From Drechslerella dactyloides (lineage: Eukaryota; Ascomycota; Orbiliomycetes; Orbiliales; Orbiliaceae), in the NCBI GenBank assembly GCA_020064725.1, contig JAGTWJ010000001.1, positions 6,138,001-6,202,000 on the forward strand: a DNA stretch of 64,000 nt. The letters are read 5' to 3'. The translations under genes and the position numbers were made by a program. This document shows, in pieces, positions 60,445 to 64,000 of this stretch (its first letter is position 1; each line of letters starts with the position of its first letter). Under the pieces are notes generated by a model. That model was not told where the DNA came from. It saw only the letters and a list, made by a program, of their open reading frames with translations, and made no database searches.

Positions 60445-61653
60445 CTAGATCTGCGAATCGGCAGGCGGGCCTCTCGTCTGCGGATTGCGATACCTATCCC
60501 AGCTCTGGTAAATTCTGACAGCCTGGCCGGGAGTAAACTCCGACATGCAGGAACTAAAAATCGTAGATAAAACCCGTCAATATACAACATCACACAGAGT
60601 GCAGCTTGATAATGGTGAGGGATGATTAAGACTATTAAGACGCAATGCGCTGGTGAACTTACTCGTACGCATAGTCCATGAAATTATGGATCGGATCCAA
60701 GCCAGGGAACATATCTCCCCGACAGGTATCTTTACCTACGGGGCAGCCATAAGAAGCCGTTTCCTCAGCAGGTGTGTCATCGATATAGTCGCCGCCCCGG
60801 CAGCCACCTGAGAAGGGATGCAGGAGGCCGAGCCAGTGGCCGGTCTCGTGGGTGGCGGTTTTGCCTTCATTGTAGTTTACTTGCGGGCCGCCGGGGATGG
60901 TGGTGTGGAGGATGTCGCAGCCGTCTTGCCAAAAACCTTCGGAGTTTGGTGCGAAGTCTCCTGGAAAGCTACAATATCCTGTGCACCACGTATACGCCCC
61001 GTCAGACTATTTCCCAATTCGAGCATGTATATTGTATACAATCGCGTCCAGTTGGGGAGTTTAGAGAAAGTGTAGGAAGGCACCGTACCGAAGAAGCCAC
61101 GGCCAAGGACACGGAAATATAGATTCAGATCCTCGTAACCACCCATCCGTAAAGTTTGCTTCATTTTGAGCTCCGTGGTCCCGTTCCTGATGGCAAGCGC
61201 CCAGCTCTTATTCTGTGTATGCGTGATATTCTTAAGAACAAACGAGATACCAGTAGAGGCATAGTTTTCATTCATCACACGCCACTATATATTAACCGTG
61301 ATATCTCAGTCAAAGATAGACCCATGAATATCAATTCGGATTGTGCTGCATACCTGCTTTGTCAAATCTTCCTCACTAATGTACGCACCCGCGGCCGTCT
61401 CATTGATGTAGATGTTGTGCATGTAGAGATTGACCTCCTGCGTCCTTGGAGTGCTAGTTTTGCTCGATTCATGGTTAGGTCGCCCAATTGACGCCCCGCC
61501 ACTTTGTCCAGCAGTTTGTCGATTGTGACTATTGAACCGGATAGCCTGTTCTATCAGCTCGATCGGCTCTTGGGTGTTGCCGCAATTCCTGGCGACGCTG
61601 GTCGTCGCGAGAATTAGACTGAGAGATAACGAAATCTGCAACCTCATCTTCAA
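60445..61653 (-). CDS. secreted zinc metalloprotease, M43 (pappalysin) family
   Basis: The coding sequence joins 61653-61354, 61284-61089, 60978-60663 and 60553-60445 (introns 69, 110, 109 bp), giving 306 residues. MKMRLQISLSLSLILATTSV is a signal peptide, so the enzyme is secreted. The zinc site is HETGHWLGLLH, with H209, E210, H213 and H219, followed by the disulfide-rich GGCRGGDYIDDTPAEETASY and the Met-turn NFMDYAYD. The C-terminal SCMSEFTPGQAVRIYQSWDR is family-typical. Exon junctions restore GRGFFGYCSFPGDF and MDYAYDSCMSEF exactly. The prodomain is short and the middle NETAAGAYIS / WRVMNENYASTGISFVLKN fits fungal members. M43 proteases of fungi degrade host or environmental protein. The ATG at 61647 is an equal start candidate. 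Confidence 0.9.
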
Positions 61654-62847
61654 TGCGTAGGAGCTTGAATAGGACCTTCAGACACTTGCCCGAGCGAATG
61701 CCAGTAAAGACTGCAAGTATGCAAGTATAAAGAGATCGAAGTATTGGTGGCAGAATTGACTATAAGATATCCGTACAATTCGATATTTGGACTGCAAGGA
61801 CAATGACAGCTGGTAATGGTCAATTGCAATCGAAGCAACCGCACCATCTTATACGAAAATTAAAGTCCAAGTCAATTGGCATTGTGTACACAGGCTGCAT
61901 GTACCACGAGCTTTGCGGTTATGCATTTCAACTTGAATCCGAGATCCATGTGTGTCGGTTGACCGACATATCTACGCGTATACGATCATGCGCCTAGAGG
62001 TGTTACCCTGGTACAACCCGGTTCAGACAAGGAACCGGGTTACCTTACTTCTGCCTAATAACGACATTGGTCACATGAATGCAGAGCTGCCGTTAATTCG
62101 GGATACGGCCTCATCCGTAACTCAATCTACCATGTGGATACATTGCAATATTGAAGTTGCGGTACTTAAAGTCGATTTCGATTCAACAGCTAATTTCTAG
62201 ATATGGGCAATTATATGACTTCATGGTTGCCATCACTTGAAATCCTTTGATGGTTCGAAAGCAATGTTATTCCTATCGAGATGCCCAAGGCAATGGAAGA
62301 TAAGAGACCGGGCAAGCACTAATAGCTGTTATAGTGCTACCATTGGAATTCTACCCGGCTGTGTTGATAGCAAGCGCATGCCTCAGGATCGATGCATTTT
62401 GAAGCACAAATTACTTACTTAGATATTATATTAGTAACTACTTAGTAAGTGCTTCGTACACGAGGATAACATAACGCTCTGGTATATCCTGCCTTGATTC
62501 AGGCGCAGTCTACCAAATACACTACGAAGACTATTATAGGACACACTAATCGGCAGCAGCTCTTAAGAATCATGATTGAACGAACTTTACGAACACCTAG
62601 GTCATTAGTCTACGTGAGGCCATAAGCGAGTGCTAGTTTGAGCTCGCAAAGATCTAAAGAGTAGATACAACACGGTTAAAACTCAAGAGCGCGAAGCTTC
62701 GAAAGGTAGCTGGTAGTCGAATGTTCGGAAAGGAGGATCGGATGGTTGATTGCCTCGTGAGTCGTTCCGTTTAGGCATACATACATACAATTGAACCCTG
62801 TCCACGCCCGCAGACATCCCGTTGCTCGAGCACGTTTTATCCAGCCA
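61654..62847. other. gene-free stretch
   Basis: About 1.2 kb, AT-rich, with no supportable gene. An imperfect inverted repeat around ACTTACTTAG and CTTAGTAAGT lies near 62409-62450. Confidence 0.4.
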
Positions 62848-64000
62848 TTAGGAAGGAAGAAGTGCCAAATTTTCAGAGCTTCCGAATGGAGCCCCGCCCC
62901 AGAAAATAGAATCTGGTGTATACCACGGGTCGCCATCTACGACCACCAGTTTCCCGTTCGTTATTGCCCAAAAAGCGTCTTCCCGCAGCTTCACGGTCTC
63001 AAAACTCGCTAGCTCCTTCTTCGTGAACGGCGGGTCTTGGTCACATTGCTCAAGTGCATCCTTCTTTACGGCCTCGAACGAATCGAAGAAGTCCCGCGCC
63101 ATTCTAAGCGTATATTTCCACGGGCCTCGGGTGAGCGGCCAAGCACAGCACACTAGCTCATACCAGAACTCCGGCGACATAACCGATGGCCTCGAATTCC
63201 TCGACCACGATGATCTCGGACAGAGCAAGATTTCGAGATGGGCATGATTATTTCTTTCGCCGAGCACGCTGTGAAGTCGCTGCATGAAGGGCATCAGTAT
63301 CGAGCGGAGGGGTCTTCGGAATGCCTCGTCCAGCAATCCCGGCGACAACTCTACGAACGAAAATCGACCGACGTGGACGAACATCCGGAGGCGACGCACA
63401 AGGTTGCGGTAGCGGTGGGCTGGAAAGAGGAAGGTTGGCATCCGGTCCTCTGTTACTTTTGTAAGTTGCATGCCGTCGTGGGGCAAATCTCCGTTATAGA
63501 AGTTTGTGCCGCTGTACGTTAATGCAAGACGGTAAGTATGCATTGCAGAACTGGGACGCATGCTCTCAACCGGCAAAACTAAATTGCCAGTTCGGCAAGA
63601 TCCATTCTAGCGTAAATTGCAACTGGACAAGCGCAGAGAATTTGATACTCACGTGGAGTTGTACGATCGAGGGCGCTGATAAGTCAGCGTCTCCCAGAAA
63701 GTGCTGTACTCGGCGCGGAACGAATCACGGAAGACACCATTGCCTTGGTAGGTTCCAGTGCCTCTGATTTCAAAACGGATCGGAAAGATGTTCTTCGAGT
63801 AAAGGATGCGTGATGCCTCGTCGTGAATTCGCTTGTTGACGCGTAGTATCGAGAGGTCGAGGGAAGGTCTGTCGCAAAGAGCCGAACGGTATGACTCCGC
63901 CTCTGGTGGGTTGGTGTCAAAGATGACGAGATGTTTGTATATCTCGTCGCGAATCTCTGGCGGGAGTTGCAGGAGGGGAAAGGGGCGCTGGCAGACATCG
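62848..64000 (-). CDS. 2EXR/F-box-like domain protein, 5' end beyond the window
   Basis: The visible part joins 64000-63653 and 63511-62848 (141-bp intron, GTGAGT donor, CAG acceptor), about 337 residues; the start codon lies beyond the window edge. The visible N terminus reads PFPLLQLPPEIRDEIYKHLV, the first helix typical of fungal 2EXR and F-box-like proteins, followed by LDLSILRVNKRIHDEASRIL and YSKNIFPIRFEI, a very common arrangement in Pezizomycotina. The junction reads YNSTGTNFYNGDLPHDGMQL. The C-terminal half has FVHVGRFSFVELSP and a helical region ending in SSENLALLPS. Such proteins are numerous and mostly uncharacterised; the N-terminal helix may bind a partner as in F-box proteins. 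Confidence 0.75.

Overview
The window looks like nuclear DNA of a filamentous ascomycete (Pezizomycotina). Most genes carry short introns (about 52-200 bp) with GTRNGT-like donors, CTAAC/CTGAC branch points and YAG acceptors. The gene set is also fungal: a Clr5-domain protein, a fungal-type PYM, fungal M43 and 2EXR-type proteins. I cannot assign a class or species from sequence alone. Exon limits were set by hand from splice motifs, reading phase and protein-family continuity; no transcript evidence was available.

Layout. 0-2.2 kb: gene-free, AT-rich, with one probable MITE. 2.2-9.2 kb: Clr5/ankyrin protein (-), THO subunit 7 (+), GNAT acetyltransferase (-). 9.2-20.3 kb: an 11-kb stretch with no supportable gene, rich in microsatellites and CATGCATG motifs and ending in a pyrimidine-rich leader, upstream of the Cdc25 phosphatase gene (20.3-22.1 kb, +). 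24.6-29.3 kb: three minus-strand genes, namely a degenerate hydrolase/SnoaL protein, protoporphyrinogen oxidase HEM14 and the mitochondrial zinc-finger Hsp70 escort ZIM17. 30.2-44.1 kb: cullin-3 (+), a QCR9 gene (-) split into five tiny exons, PYM (+) and a 2212-residue UBR1 ubiquitin ligase (+). 45.0-48.1 kb: two unrecognised secreted proteins transcribed head to head. 48.9-57.9 kb: nucleolar FKBP (-), REV1 translesion polymerase (+), acylphosphatase (-), nitronate monooxygenase (+). 58.4-64 kb: a less conserved end with a frameshifted Gag-like relic, a secreted M43 metalloprotease and a 2EXR-type protein cut by the window edge.

How the genes relate. Most are conserved single-copy housekeeping genes: mRNA export and exon-junction turnover (THOC7, PYM), cell cycle (Cdc25), ubiquitin ligation (CUL3, UBR1), heme synthesis and mitochondrial function (HEM14, ZIM17, QCR9), and DNA damage tolerance (REV1). 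They are not an operon or an obvious cluster. The accessory material is the Clr5 protein, the two secreted orphans, the protease, the Gag relic and the MITE. The best candidates for something undescribed are the secreted head-to-head pair at 45-48 kb and the long leader and desert in front of cdc25.
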